Source of the DNA: Streptomyces sp. ICC1
Lineage (GTDB): Bacteria > Actinomycetota > Actinomycetes > Streptomycetales > Streptomycetaceae
Reading direction: 5' to 3'
DNA length: 64,000 bases
NCBI RefSeq assembly: GCF_003287935.1
Contig: NZ_CP030287.1
Coordinates: 7,309,793 to 7,373,792 of the forward strand
Shown: positions 43,809 through 53,040 of the stretch, one piece after another
Numbering within the stretch: the first letter of the stretch is position 1
Layout: every line of letters begins with the position of its first letter
Position numbers and translations under genes: made by a program
The notes under the pieces: generated by a model
Seen by the model: the letters and a program-made list of their open reading frames with translations, nothing else
Told to the model about the DNA's origin: nothing
Database searches by the model: none

Positions 43809-44819
43809 CTACGCCGACTCCTCGCGGTAGGCCGCCGCCTCCTCCAGGTCCAGCCGGCGCAGCAGGGCCCGCAGCATTTCGTCGTCGATGCGGCGCGCGT
43901 CCCGCAGCGACACGAAGACCTCCCGCTCCGCCGCGATCATCTCCCCGGCCAGCCGGCGGTACACCTCGTCCGCCGACTCGCCGGTCACCGCGTTGACCTC
44001 GCCCAGCCGCTCCCACACGGCGTTGCGCCTGCGCTCCAGCACCGTCCGCAGCCGGTCCGCCAGCGGCGGCGGCAGGGCGTTCGCCGGTGCGGCCAGCAGT
44101 TCCGTCAGGCGCTCCTCCGCGGCCCGCGAGGCCTCGCTCTGGGCCTGGGCCTCCGCCAGGGTGTCGGCGTGGGTGTCGCGCGGGGGCAGGCGCAGCAGGC
44201 GGATCAGCGGCGGCAGCGTCAGGCCCTGGACCACCAGGGTGCCGATCACCGTGGTGAACGTCAGGAACAGGATCAGGTTCCGGTGCGGCACGCTGATCGG
44301 CACGGAGAAGGCGATCGCCAGCGAGACCACGCCGCGCATGCCGGCCCATCCGACGATGACCGGCGCCTTCCAGTTCGTCTCCGGCTCCCGCTCCCGGATC
44401 CGCCGCGAGAGCACCCTCGGCAGGAACGTCGCCGGGAAGACCCACGCGAAGCGGGCCGCCACCACGACCGCGAAGACCGCCAGCGCGTAGCCGGCCGCGG
44501 CCATGCCCTCGTACTCCCCGAGCCCCTTCAGCACCACCGGCAGTTGGAGCCCGATCAGCGCGAAGACCACCGATTCGAGGATGAAGGCGACCACCTTCCA
44601 CACCGCCTCCTCCTGGAGCCGGGTCGCGAAGTCGACCTGCCAGTTGTGGTGCCCGAGGTACAGCGCGACCACCACGACCGCCAGCACGCCCGAGGCGTGC
44701 ACCCGCTCGGCGGCCGCGTAGGCCACGAACGGGATCAGCAGCGAGAGCGTGTTCTGCAGCAGCGAATCCCGCAGCCGCCTGCGCAGCACGTGGATCGGCA
44801 CCATCAGCAGCAGGCCCAT
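43809..44819 (-). pseudogene. CPA1 Na+/H+ antiporter, N-terminal half missing
   Basis: About 336 residues from the first plausible Met. The second half of the transport domain is present (LSLLIPFVAYAAAE, GVLAVVVVALYLGHH, AFILESVVFALIGLQ, GWAGMRGVVSLAIAFSVP, FLTFTTVIGTLVVQG), followed by a cytoplasmic tail. Full CPA1 antiporters have about six further helices before this point and are over 500 residues. Directly upstream, at 44833, lies the stop codon of the kinase-phosphatase gene on the same strand, so the 5' half has been removed. A real deletion or an assembly join are both possible; no adapter is visible. Confidence 0.8.
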
Positions 44820-44832
44820 CCCGACCCGTGCG

Positions 44833-46317
44833 TCAGCGGGGGCGGTACACCGTGAGGGCGTCCGGGAGCTCCTCCAGGACGAGGGCGGCCGGGGCGTACG
44901 CGTACTCCCCGTCGTAGGCGAGCGGGGTGCCGGCCGGGATGTCGCCGACACGCAGGCTCCGCAGCCGGGTGGCGGCGTGGACCGGCGAGCGGGTCAGCGG
45001 GCCCGCGAGGGCGGCGGCGAGCAGGCGGGGGCCGGGGCGGCCGCCGCCGTGGACGAGCCGGACGTCGAGCAGGCCCTCCCCCAGGCTCTCGCGGTAGCGG
45101 GGCGCCGGGCCCGTGCCCCGGTAGGTGCCGTTGCCCGCGAAGAGCAGCCAGACGCTGCGCGGGCGTCCGGCGAGCGTGAGGCGTACGGGGCGCTGCGCGC
45201 GCAGGACCCGCCAGGCCGCCAGCAGGGCGGCGGGACCGCCGCCGATCCGGGGCGCCCAGCGGAGCCGGTGGCCCAGCAGCTCCGGGTAGGCCCCGATGCT
45301 GAAGTTGTTCAGGAAGTAGCCGGCCCTCGGGTCCTCGGGGTCCGGGCCCGGGGTGAAGCGGCCGATTCCGATGTGGACCGCGTGCCCGGCCGCCACGGCC
45401 CGGCAGGTGTCTTCGGTGCCGGCGAGGCCGAGGTCCAGCGCGAAGTGGTTGAGCGTGCCGCCGGGGAACACCGCCAGCGGGATCCCGGCGCGCAACGCGG
45501 CGGTGGCGGCCGCGTTGATCGTGCCGTCGCCGCCGCACACGCCGAGCACGGTGGAACGGTCGGCCGCCCTGGCCAGTTCGGCGACGAGTTCGGGCCCGCC
45601 GCACTCGACGAACTCGGCCTTGGGCAGCCGCTCCCGCACCGTGTCGGGCCCCGCCGCGGCGGCCGAGCCCGAGCCGGAGTTGACCACGACCGTGAGCCCG
45701 GCGCCGTCGGGCAGCGCCGGCGCGGTGGAGGCCGTCCGCTCGTCGCCCGGCACGATCCGGGCCTCCTCGACGTCCCGCGTGAGGCGGCGTACGACGAGTC
45801 CCGCCGCCACCCCGAGCGCCCCCCCGGCGAGCACGTCGGAGGGGTAGTGGACCCCGGTGTACACCCGGGAGAAGGCGACGGAGGCGGCCACCGGGGCCAG
45901 CGCGGCGCCCCAGCCCGGGGACTCCAGGGCCACGCCAGCAGCGAAGGCGAACGCGGACGCCGAATGCCCCGAGGGGAAGGACGTGGTCTGCGGCTGCGTG
46001 GCGAGCCGGCGCCCGGCGGGCACCCCGTCCAGCATCGGGCGCGGCCGGCGCACCGACCACTTGCCGACGGTGTTGATGGTCGCGGAGGCCAGCGCCAGCG
46101 AGGCGAGTCCGCGTACGGCGGCCTTGCGGGCCCCGGCCGAGCCGAAGACGGCGAGGGCCGCGGCGGTCCCGCCCCACAGCACCCCGTGGTTCGCGGCCCG
46201 CCCGAGCCGCGGCAGCACCCGGTCGGCCCCCGGCCAGTGCCGGCGGGCCACCACGTCGAACAGCCACCGGTCGCCCCGCGCGACCGCACCCCGCCAGGTC
46301 AACTCTTGATCAGCCAT
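44833..46317 (-). CDS. PAP2 phosphatase / diacylglycerol kinase fusion
   Basis: A 494-aa two-domain protein. Residues 1-195 are a membrane PAP2 phosphatase with KWSVRRPRP, PSGHSASA and SRVYTGVHYPSDV (the three catalytic motifs) and several TM helices. Residues 205-494 form a diacylglycerol/sphingosine-kinase-like catalytic domain with VCGGDGTINAAA and FPGGTLNHFA. The pairing suggests interconversion or scavenging of phosphatidate or polyprenyl phosphates at the membrane. ATG 46317. The gap to the upstream TQXA-like gene is 9 bp, so they probably form an operon. Confidence 0.9.
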   Translation of the reverse strand: MADQELTWRGAVARGDRWLFDVVARRHWPGADRVLPRLGRAANHGVLWGGTAAALAVFGSAGARKAAVRGLASLALASATINTVGKWSVRRPRPMLDGVPAGRRLATQPQTTSFPSGHSASAFAFAAGVALESPGWGAALAPVAASVAFSRVYTGVHYPSDVLAGGALGVAAGLVVRRLTRDVEEARIVPGDERTASTAPALPDGAGLTVVVNSGSGSAAAAGPDTVRERLPKAEFVECGGPELVAELARAADRSTVLGVCGGDGTINAAATAALRAGIPLAVFPGGTLNHFALDLGLAGTEDTCRAVAAGHAVHIGIGRFTPGPDPEDPRAGYFLNNFSIGAYPELLGHRLRWAPRIGGGPAALLAAWRVLRAQRPVRLTLAGRPRSVWLLFAGNGTYRGTGPAPRYRESLGEGLLDVRLVHGGGRPGPRLLAAALAGPLTRSPVHAATRLRSLRVGDIPAGTPLAYDGEYAYAPAALVLEELPDALTVYRPR

Positions 46318-46326
46318 TTCCTGCCT

Positions 46327-47739
46327 CTACCCGCGATCCTCCCCCGGAATCGGACCCTGGCCGGGCCCGTCCTCCAGGGGGCGCTTGCGCAGGAGCAGGA
46401 CGACCAGTCCGCCCAGGACCACCAGGCCCACCGCCAGGGAGGCGATCACCGGGGTGGCCGCGGAGCTGCCGCTGGAGGCCAGCCGCTCCTCCGAGGTGTC
46501 CGGGCCCGCCGCGGAGGCGGGTGCGGACACCGCGCCGAGCGTGGTGACGGCCGTGCCCGCCTCCACCGCACCGGCCGGCCGTACGTCGGGAGCCTGCGGC
46601 CACCGCGCCGTCGCCGTGGCCACGGCGGCGGACTGGCTGGACCCGGCGACGATGTGGACCTGCGCCGGGATCCCGCTGGTGAAGACCCGCCCGACCGGTA
46701 CCCGGGTGGAGCCGTGGACGGTGACCGAGGCCGTGCCGTCCGGCGTCCCCGCCGGCACCTCGAAGAACAGCTTGCTCCCGTTGGCGGCGGCGGTGACGGG
46801 CCGCCCCTCGGCGTCCACCACCCGCACCCCCATGGCCACGGCCGCGGCGTCCGGGGTCACGCTCACGCTCTGCGCGCTCGTCCGCACGGTGACCGGCCCG
46901 ATCCGGGTGCCCAGCGGTCCCGACACCTCGCCCGGGTCCACCGCCAGCGAGGCCGGCGGCTCCGGCAGCCGGCCGGCTTCCCGCATGAGGTAGTCCGCCA
47001 GCTTCTCCGCCTGCGGGTCGGCGGCCTCCACGCGCACGCCGTCGGCCAGCCGCCAGATGGCCACCTGGGTGCCGGCCGCCGCGCTCTCCGCGGTGAGCGC
47101 GGCGGCCCCGGCCGCCTTGGCGAGCCCGGCCAGATCGTTCAGCTGGGGGTAGGAGTGCTCCAGGACCCAGCGGATCCGGGCCGCCTCGCCGTTGCCGGCG
47201 AGCGGCGTACCGCTCCACCCGCTCTCCGTGTAGCGGGTCTGGGGCTGCGCGTTGCCCGCGACGCCGACCCCGTAGGTCTGGAGCATCCCGCCCCCGTCGA
47301 CCCGCATCTCGTACAGCCCGGCGGGGATCTGCCGCACCGAGCCGTCCGCGCCGCGCAGGACCGCCTGCCCGTAGGTCTTCAGCCCGTCGAGCACGGCGCT
47401 CGCGCCCTCCGGGGTCCGGGGTGCGCCGGGGCCGCCGTCGGCGGCGGCCCCGGCGGCCGGCGCCGCCGCCAGCGCGGCGGCGAGCAGCGCGACCGCGAGC
47501 GGGCGCCGCGCGGAGCCCCGTGGGGCCGCGGCGGCAGGACCGGTGGCCGGACCGGGGGCCGGACCGGGGGCCGGACCGGGGGCCGGCGCGACGGCAGGAG
47601 CCGCGACCGGATCGACCGGATCGGCCTGAGGAGCGGTGGCAGGAGCAACAGCGCGAACAGGAGCCGGAGCCGGGACAGGAACAGGAGCGCGAACAGGAGC
47701 GGGAGCAGGAGCGGAGGATGCGGGAACGGCAATCGACAC
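46327..47739 (-). CDS. TQXA-domain-like cell-surface protein without cysteine
   Basis: A 470-aa protein. The first about 75 residues are Pro/Ala/Val repeats, unusual before a signal helix (LAVALLAAALAAAPAAGAA). A TQXA/thioester-like domain follows, with the name-giving TQVAIW at about residue 185. An Ig-like stretch, then LASSG (a degenerate LAxTG sortase signal), a TM helix and an RKR anchor end it. The thioester cysteine expected in the YC-type strand is replaced (LQTYGVGV), and I find no cysteine in the whole protein, so a covalent thioester cannot form. GTG 47739 follows GAAGGGGAAG, supporting this start. Confidence 0.75.
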   Translation of the reverse strand: MSIAVPASSAPAPAPVRAPVPVPAPAPVRAVAPATAPQADPVDPVAAPAVAPAPGPAPGPAPGPATGPAAAAPRGSARRPLAVALLAAALAAAPAAGAAADGGPGAPRTPEGASAVLDGLKTYGQAVLRGADGSVRQIPAGLYEMRVDGGGMLQTYGVGVAGNAQPQTRYTESGWSGTPLAGNGEAARIRWVLEHSYPQLNDLAGLAKAAGAAALTAESAAAGTQVAIWRLADGVRVEAADPQAEKLADYLMREAGRLPEPPASLAVDPGEVSGPLGTRIGPVTVRTSAQSVSVTPDAAAVAMGVRVVDAEGRPVTAAANGSKLFFEVPAGTPDGTASVTVHGSTRVPVGRVFTSGIPAQVHIVAGSSQSAAVATATARWPQAPDVRPAGAVEAGTAVTTLGAVSAPASAAGPDTSEERLASSGSSAATPVIASLAVGLVVLGGLVVLLLRKRPLEDGPGQGPIPGEDRG

Positions 47740-47807
47740 AGTCTTCCCCTTCGGGCCGAAGGCCCAGGTGCCCGTGAGTACCGGGGAATCCTAGCCTCTT
47801 CGAACAC

Positions 47808-48215
47808 TCAGACCACCGCCGCCTTCTGAGTGCCCATCAGCGGGGTGTCCGTTCTGACGACCCGCCGGAAGGCCGCCGTACCGCGGTTGAGGTCGTGTCC
47901 GATGGCCGTCGCGTCGATCTGCGCGGAGAACCACCTGTTCCCCTCCCCGTCGGGCGGGTCCTCGCGCACCCGCAGCCGCCCGTGGACCACCAGCGGTTCG
48001 CCGACGGAAACGGATCCGGCGAGGTTCACGGCGAGGCCGCGCCGGGCCCACACCGTGTAGAAGCTGGTGGGCGCGTCCGCCCAGGCCTCCTTCTTCCGGT
48101 CGAAGTACCTCGGGGTCACCGCGAAGCGGAACCGGGCCGCGGGGCCGCTCGGCGTCTCCTTGTAGTCGATCTGGGTGGCCACGTAGCCCACCAGCGTCAC
48201 CTGGGTGTCGTTCAT
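47808..48215 (-). CDS. ssbB: Single-stranded DNA-binding protein SsbB
   Basis: A 135-aa OB-fold SSB: VTLVGYVATQID, ARFRFAVTPRYFD, FYTVWARRGLAVNLAGSV and LVVHGRLRVRED. It lacks the Gly-rich linker and acidic DDDIPF tip of the main replication SSB and ends GTQKAAVV, as in Streptomyces SsbB. That paralogue is linked to chromosome segregation in spores. ATG 48215 follows GGGAGGAC. It lies directly downstream of the dynamin-like pair, the arrangement known from Streptomyces. Confidence 0.88.
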   Translation of the reverse strand: MNDTQVTLVGYVATQIDYKETPSGPAARFRFAVTPRYFDRKKEAWADAPTSFYTVWARRGLAVNLAGSVSVGEPLVVHGRLRVREDPPDGEGNRWFSAQIDATAIGHDLNRGTAAFRRVVRTDTPLMGTQKAAVV

Positions 48216-48352
48216 CCCGGCCGTCCTCCCGGGGCCGCGGCCGCCCGCTCGGCGAAGCGCCCGCCCGACCCGCATTCCGTACCCGTCCGGACCATCCGCA
48301 CGAGGTACGACCATGCTGGCCCGGTCCGCCGGAATCCGCCGGAGCCTGTGGA

Positions 48353-50179
48353 TTACTGACGGGTTGTGGACAACTTCGCCACCGTCGCGTACTGCTCGCG
48401 CACCTCCCGGTAGCGCAGCAGCTCGGCCGCCACCGGCTCCAGCACCCGCGCCCGCCCGCAGCCGGCCGCAGCCTGCCGCAGCCGCCGCTCCGCGTCCTGC
48501 CCGTAGCGCCGTGCCGGGCCCCGGGCCCCGATCGAGCAGGCCCACTCCACGAGCGGTCCGCCGATGATGCCCGCCACCATCAGGAGCACCGGCGGCATCA
48601 GCTTCGGTTCCAGGACTCCGGCGATCTGTCCGACCAGCCAGAGCCCGCCGTAGATCTGCAGGAGCGTCATGGCCGCCTGCGCGAGGACCGCCGCAGGCCA
48701 CCAGGAGGGTCGCGGGGGCTTGACGCTGGGCACCGCGACCGCCGCGCCCAGCGTCACCGCGATCTCGTCGAGCGCCTCCGGGAGCCCCTCCGCTCCGCGC
48801 ACCGCGGTCTCCCGTACGGCCTGCGCCCACGGGTCGGGCAGGCCGCGTACCGCCTCGTCGGCGACGGTCCGCACGGCCTGTTCCACCCGCTGACGGGCCG
48901 TCACCTCCTCCTCGACCGGCAGCTCGGAGGCCGTCGCGGAGCGTCCGATCGCCGCCAGGGCGGCGAGGCCGGCCAGCGAGCGCGGGGCGCGCCGGCTCTC
49001 GTACCAGCGCCACAGGCGCAGCCACGGGGTCCCGCACGCCTTTCCGGCGTTGCGCCGCCAGGCGCGCTCGGCGGCCAGCCCGGCCGCATACGCGCCGACC
49101 GCCTCGGCGAGCCGGTCCTCGAACTCGGCGCGCGCCGTCTCCCCGATTTCCGGGCCGGGGTGGCCGTCGGCGACGTAGAGCGGCCGCAGGCGGGTGGCGG
49201 CCTTGTCCACGTCCGCGGAGATCCGCCGGGTGGCGGCTCCCTTCTCCTGGGTGAACTGTCCGAGGAGCTCGCGCAGTTCCCCGACTCCTTCACCCGTAAG
49301 AGCGGAGATCCCGAGGACGGTGGCGCCGGGTTCGCCGTGCTCGCCGAGGGCGATCCCGTCGTCGTCGAGGAGCCTGCGCAGATCGTCCAGTACGAGGTCG
49401 GCGGCCTCGCCGGGCAGCCGGTCCACCTGGTTCAGCACGACGAAGGTCACCTCCGCGTGCCCGGCCAGCGGCCGCAGGTACCGCTCGTGCAGCACCGCGT
49501 CCGCGTACTTCTCCGGGTCCACCACCCACACCACGGCATCGACCAGCGCCAGCACCCGGTCCACGTGGTCGCGGTGCGCGCCGACCGCCGAGTCCAGGTC
49601 GGGCAGATCGACGAGGACCATTCCGCGCAGCGCTTCCGCCTCCGAGGTCTCACGGGGGCGGCGGCGCAGGCGTCCGGGGATCTCGAGGCGGTCGAGGAGG
49701 CCGGCCGCGCCGTCGGACCAGCTGCAGGCGATGGGTGCGGCGGTCGTCGGCCTGCGCAGCCCGGTTTCGGAGATCTGCACTCCGGCGAGCGAGTTGAAGA
49801 GGGTGGACTTGCCGCTTCCGGTGGCGCCCGCGATGGCGACGACCGTGTGCTGCGCGGAGAGCCCGCGCCGTGCGGCGGCCTCGTCGAGGACCCGTCCGGC
49901 TTCGGCGAGGGTCTTGCCGTCGAGGATCCTGGTCCGGGAAAGCCCGATGAGCTGGCGCAGCGCGTCGAGGCGGACGCGCAGCGCCTGCGCCTCGGGACTG
50001 AGCGGAGGTGCGGGCGCCTTGCCCCCATCGCTCCCGGCGCCGGAAACCGCCCGTACGAGCGCCTCGTCACCCTCGTCGTCGCCGGTCGCGGGCCAGTCGT
50101 CGTCGGTGACCCGGGGACGCGAGCGTGCGATGAGTCCGTCGTCCCAGCGGTCGTCGGTGCGGTCGGTCAGGGCAGTCAC
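48353..50179 (-). CDS. dynB: Membrane dynamin-like GTPase DynB
   Basis: A 608-aa dynamin-superfamily GTPase: G1 IAGATGSGKSTLFN (near residue 117), a G2 threonine in RRPTTAAP, G3 DLPDLDS and G4 NQVD. A long helical stalk follows, then two hydrophobic helices near the C-terminus (PAAVLAQAAMTLLQIYGGLWLVGQ and MPPVLLMVAGIIGGPLVEW). GTG 50179 lies 4 bp after the stop of the upstream GTPase, so the two are coupled. In Streptomyces, DynA and DynB stabilise FtsZ rings during sporulation septation; the pair and the adjacent ssbB match that locus. Confidence 0.85.
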   Translation of the reverse strand: MTALTDRTDDRWDDGLIARSRPRVTDDDWPATGDDEGDEALVRAVSGAGSDGGKAPAPPLSPEAQALRVRLDALRQLIGLSRTRILDGKTLAEAGRVLDEAAARRGLSAQHTVVAIAGATGSGKSTLFNSLAGVQISETGLRRPTTAAPIACSWSDGAAGLLDRLEIPGRLRRRPRETSEAEALRGMVLVDLPDLDSAVGAHRDHVDRVLALVDAVVWVVDPEKYADAVLHERYLRPLAGHAEVTFVVLNQVDRLPGEAADLVLDDLRRLLDDDGIALGEHGEPGATVLGISALTGEGVGELRELLGQFTQEKGAATRRISADVDKAATRLRPLYVADGHPGPEIGETARAEFEDRLAEAVGAYAAGLAAERAWRRNAGKACGTPWLRLWRWYESRRAPRSLAGLAALAAIGRSATASELPVEEEVTARQRVEQAVRTVADEAVRGLPDPWAQAVRETAVRGAEGLPEALDEIAVTLGAAVAVPSVKPPRPSWWPAAVLAQAAMTLLQIYGGLWLVGQIAGVLEPKLMPPVLLMVAGIIGGPLVEWACSIGARGPARRYGQDAERRLRQAAAGCGRARVLEPVAAELLRYREVREQYATVAKLSTTRQ

Positions 50180-50183
50180 CTCA

Positions 50184-51809
50184 TCACCTCTCCTTCTGCA
50201 GTAGGGACAGGGCGGCGATCAGCTCGGCCTGGGGTTCGGGGCTCACTTCGAGTGCCTCGATCGGGGCGAGGCGGCGGTCGCGTTCGGCGCGCAGCACCTG
50301 GTCGAGGTGTTCGCCGACGAGCTCGCCGCCCCGGTCGCGCAGGCGTACGGCGGCCTGTACCCCGATCCGCTCGGCGAGCTTCTCCCCCGCCGGGCGGGCC
50401 CGCTTGCCTCCGAGGAGGGCGGCGACCAGCAGGGCGGCCACCCCGTCGGGGTCGGGCGCGGGCTGCTTCTCGAGCCGCGCCACCTCGTCCTCGGCGAGTT
50501 CCTCCAGCACGCGCCGCCAGCGCCGTACCGCCATGCCGATACGTTCCGCCGCCTCCCGGTCGGGGGCGGGCAGTGCGACGGCGCCCGCGGCCGGCTCGCG
50601 CCGCCAGGCCTCGGCGATCCGTTCGTCGGCGGCGGCCACGGCGCACTGGAGCAGCGCGGCGAGGGATTCCGCGAGGGAGTCGAGGAGTTCGTCGGCGCTG
50701 GTGTCGAGGGGGTAGCCGCGCCAGCGGGTCAGCGCGTCCCCGGCGAGCACCGCGCCGCGGTCGAGCCGGTTGCGGACCCTCTTGCCCTCCCTCTTGTAGG
50801 CGTCTTCGACGGCGGAAGTCAGCCGTACGGCGGCAGCGTGCTGGGCCGCGACGGCCGAGGCGAGCTCCGGCATCCGGCGCCCGAGGGAGTCGAGCGCGCC
50901 GAGCGCGGTGCGTCCGACGGCGTACTGCCGGGCGGCCGGATCCTGCGCGTGGTGGGCGAGCCAGGCGAAGAGCGGCGCGACGGCGCTGGCGGGCAGGAGC
51001 CCGCCTCCGCCGGCCGATTCGGGCAGCTCGGGGACGGTGAACCGGGGTACGTCGCCCAGCCCGGCCCGTGTGAGCAGGGCCCCGTACTGCCGGGAGACCT
51101 CGGCGAGCACCTGGTGCGGCACCCGGTCGAGGACGGTGATCAGGGTGGCCTTGTACTGCTTGGCGGTGCGCAGGAGGTGCCAGGGCACGGCGTCCGCGTA
51201 CCGCGATGCGGTGGTGACCATGACCCAGACGTCGGCGGCGCAGATGAGTTCGGCGGCGAGCGTCCGGTTGTCGACGACGAGGGAGTCGATGTCGGGGGCG
51301 TCGAGGATGGCGAGACCGCGGGGCAGGGTGGAGACGGTCTCGATGCGTACTTCGCGGGCGGTGTGCCCGTGGGGCTGCGGTGGTCTGTGGGGGGTTCTGC
51401 GGGCTGCCGGCAGGGCGTCTTCCTCGCCCTGCGGAACCCAGACGCGCATCAGGTCGGGCAGCACCCTCACCCCGGCGAACCAGTGATGATCATCCGGATG
51501 GCAGACAAGCACGGGGGTGCGTGTCGTGGGCCGGAGTACCCCGGCCTCACTCACTTGGCGCCCTACGAGGGAGTTGACGAGGGTGGACTTACCGGCTCCG
51601 GTGGACCCGCCGACGACGGCGAGCAGCGGCGCCTCCGGCGCCTTCAGCCGGGGTACGAGGTAGTCGTCGAGCTGCGCGAGCAGCTCGGCTCTGGTTTGGC
51701 GGGCGCGGGGGGCGCCGGGCAGGGGCAGCGGCAGACGCACGGACGCGACCCGGTCGCGCAGGGCGGACAGGGCATCGAGCAGCTGAGGCCGAACATCCAA
51801 GGTCACCAC
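50184..51809 (-). CDS. dynA: Dynamin-like GTPase DynA
   Basis: A 541-aa GTPase: G1 [23 protein letters not shown] (G2), DAPDIDS (G3) and VLDRV (G4-like), then helical bundles without a clear TM segment. Starts at GTG 51809 or 51806 directly before [12 protein letters not shown]; the frame upstream of that is not protein-like. It is the first gene of the dynA-dynB unit and would work with DynB at sporulation septa. Confidence 0.85.
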   Translation of the reverse strand: MVTLDVRPQLLDALSALRDRVASVRLPLPLPGAPRARQTRAELLAQLDDYLVPRLKAPEAPLLAVVGGSTGAGKSTLVNSLVGRQVSEAGVLRPTTRTPVLVCHPDDHHWFAGVRVLPDLMRVWVPQGEEDALPAARRTPHRPPQPHGHTAREVRIETVSTLPRGLAILDAPDIDSLVVDNRTLAAELICAADVWVMVTTASRYADAVPWHLLRTAKQYKATLITVLDRVPHQVLAEVSRQYGALLTRAGLGDVPRFTVPELPESAGGGGLLPASAVAPLFAWLAHHAQDPAARQYAVGRTALGALDSLGRRMPELASAVAAQHAAAVRLTSAVEDAYKREGKRVRNRLDRGAVLAGDALTRWRGYPLDTSADELLDSLAESLAALLQCAVAAADERIAEAWRREPAAGAVALPAPDREAAERIGMAVRRWRRVLEELAEDEVARLEKQPAPDPDGVAALLVAALLGGKRARPAGEKLAERIGVQAAVRLRDRGGELVGEHLDQVLRAERDRRLAPIEALEVSPEPQAELIAALSLLQKER

Positions 51810-52132
51810 ATGCGAAGAATGCCCAATTTGGGACCATTTTTGAAGCTTATACGTCCTCTGCGCGCCGACCGCTACTCCACTGGGACATCCTGGACACAGC
51901 GGACGAGTGGGGCGCAGGCATAACGAGTGCACAACACCCAGGGCGCCACGGCGCAAAAGCGGTGCGAGAATCGCACCTGCCTGCGATTATCGGGACCGCT
52001 TCACCGAACCTCCACATCGTGGCACGCGAGTGAAGCAACCGGGACAAGGCAACCGGAGCCCTATCCTTGACCCGGCACGGACCACAGTCCCACCCCCACC
52101 CAGGGGCTCCAGGCCACCACGGCCACCTTCCG
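51810..52132. other. Intergenic region, dynA promoter and tRNA promoter
   Basis: 323 bp without a convincing gene. AT-rich TTTTTGAAGCTTATACG (about 51837-51853) lies about 30 bp upstream of dynA and is a likely promoter part for it. The right side should hold the tRNA promoter. No repeat or att-like duplication of the tRNA end was found here. Confidence 0.5.
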
Positions 52133-52205
52133 GCCCCCGTAGCTCAGTGGATAGAGCAGGTGCCTTCTAAGCACTTGGCCGCAGGTTCGAGTCCTGCCGG
52201 GGGCA
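52133..52205 (+). tRNA. tRNA-Arg (anticodon TCT)
   Basis: A complete cloverleaf: acceptor GCCCCCG/CGGGGGC, D-arm with AGCTCAGTGGATAGAGC, anticodon stem-loop GTGCC-TTCTAAG-CAC reading TCT, and T-arm GCAGGTTCGAGTCCTGC. The discriminator base is A and CCA is not encoded. It decodes AGA, a rare codon in high-GC genomes. Confidence 0.95.
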
Positions 52206-52224
52206 CTCTTTTCCCACCACATCG

Positions 52225-52246
52225 AGCCCTCCGCTTGCGGAGGGCT
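52225..52246 (+). terminator. Terminator after tRNA-Arg
   Basis: Perfect 10-bp stem AGCCCTCCGC/GCGGAGGGCT with a TT loop, followed by TTCG. Confidence 0.88.
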
Positions 52247-52308
52247 TTCGTGCAGGTCAGGGCACCTTAGCGAGCCTGCCGTAGCGGTGGCGTAAGCACG
52301 TGCGGCGG

Positions 52309-52842
52309 TTACTCGAAGGCCTTGACCGCCTGGTGGTAAGTCCACGCGGTGCCGTCGCAGGAAGCCTTCTTCGCACCCGAGTAACGGGCGCAGACCCGCT
52401 TCAGGTCAGCGTGGAACATGTCGTCCAGCCGGTTCTTGGCGGCCGCGAACTCCCCCGCCGCCTTGTAGTTGCGGTAGCCGAAGTCGTGGCGGGCGCACGC
52501 CGTGCGGAAGGGGAAGCCGAAGGGGTTGTCCGGGGAGGTCGTGCAGTAGTCCGTCGACCAGTCGAAGCCGTACGACTGCCAGGCGTCCCGGTTCGCGCGC
52601 GCCGCCGTCCAGGACTCGTAGCTGGCGCCGGTCCCCTGGGTCCAGACGCTCAGCACCTGCGGCTTGTCGGCCGGGACCTCCGGGGCCGCTGCCGCGGCCC
52701 CGGACGGCGCGAGGGCGAGGGCGAGCGTGAGGGTGAGAGCCGTGGTGAGGGTGCGGGCCGCAGTGGCTTCGGGCGGCGCGGCCCGGGCGGCTCTCGCGGG
52801 GGCCTGGGCAGGGGTCGCGGTTCGGCTGGGGCGGCTGCGCAC
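52309..52842 (-). CDS. Secreted bacterial phospholipase A2
   Basis: An exported protein of about 177 aa. A signal sequence (TLALALAPSGAAAA) is followed by a PLA2 domain with TDYCTTSPDNPFGFPF (calcium-loop side) and CARHDFGYRNY, whose His-Asp pair is catalytic. Four cysteines form two disulfides as in the Streptomyces violaceoruber enzyme. GTG 52842 has AGAAGG only 3 bp away; an in-frame GTG at 52866 is an alternative start. It hydrolyses the sn-2 ester of phospholipids outside the cell. Confidence 0.88.
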   Translation of the reverse strand: MRSRPSRTATPAQAPARAARAAPPEATAARTLTTALTLTLALALAPSGAAAAAPEVPADKPQVLSVWTQGTGASYESWTAARANRDAWQSYGFDWSTDYCTTSPDNPFGFPFRTACARHDFGYRNYKAAGEFAAAKNRLDDMFHADLKRVCARYSGAKKASCDGTAWTYHQAVKAFE

Positions 52843-53040
52843 GCACCTTCTAACGACGCACGTCACCCCGGGTACCGGAGCTGCGCACGTGCCCGACTGA
52901 TGGCGGGCCAGGGCTGGAAGGCAGCGGGCGCTACCGGGTGTTGATCGCGTCCAGCGTGTTCAGTCGGCCGGGCCGATCAGGGCACCGTCTCTCGTTTCCA
53001 CCCTCTGGCCAGGCAGCAGGACCCGGTTCGTCCCGAGTGC

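Noticed and set aside
44749..47829. 1026-codon plus-strand open frame
   Set aside because: It crosses three minus-strand genes with recognised domains and shows only Gly/Arg-rich low-complexity translation.
52133..52205. tRNA-Arg as attachment site of an integrated element
   Set aside because: No integrase next to it and no second copy of the tRNA 3' end was seen nearby.
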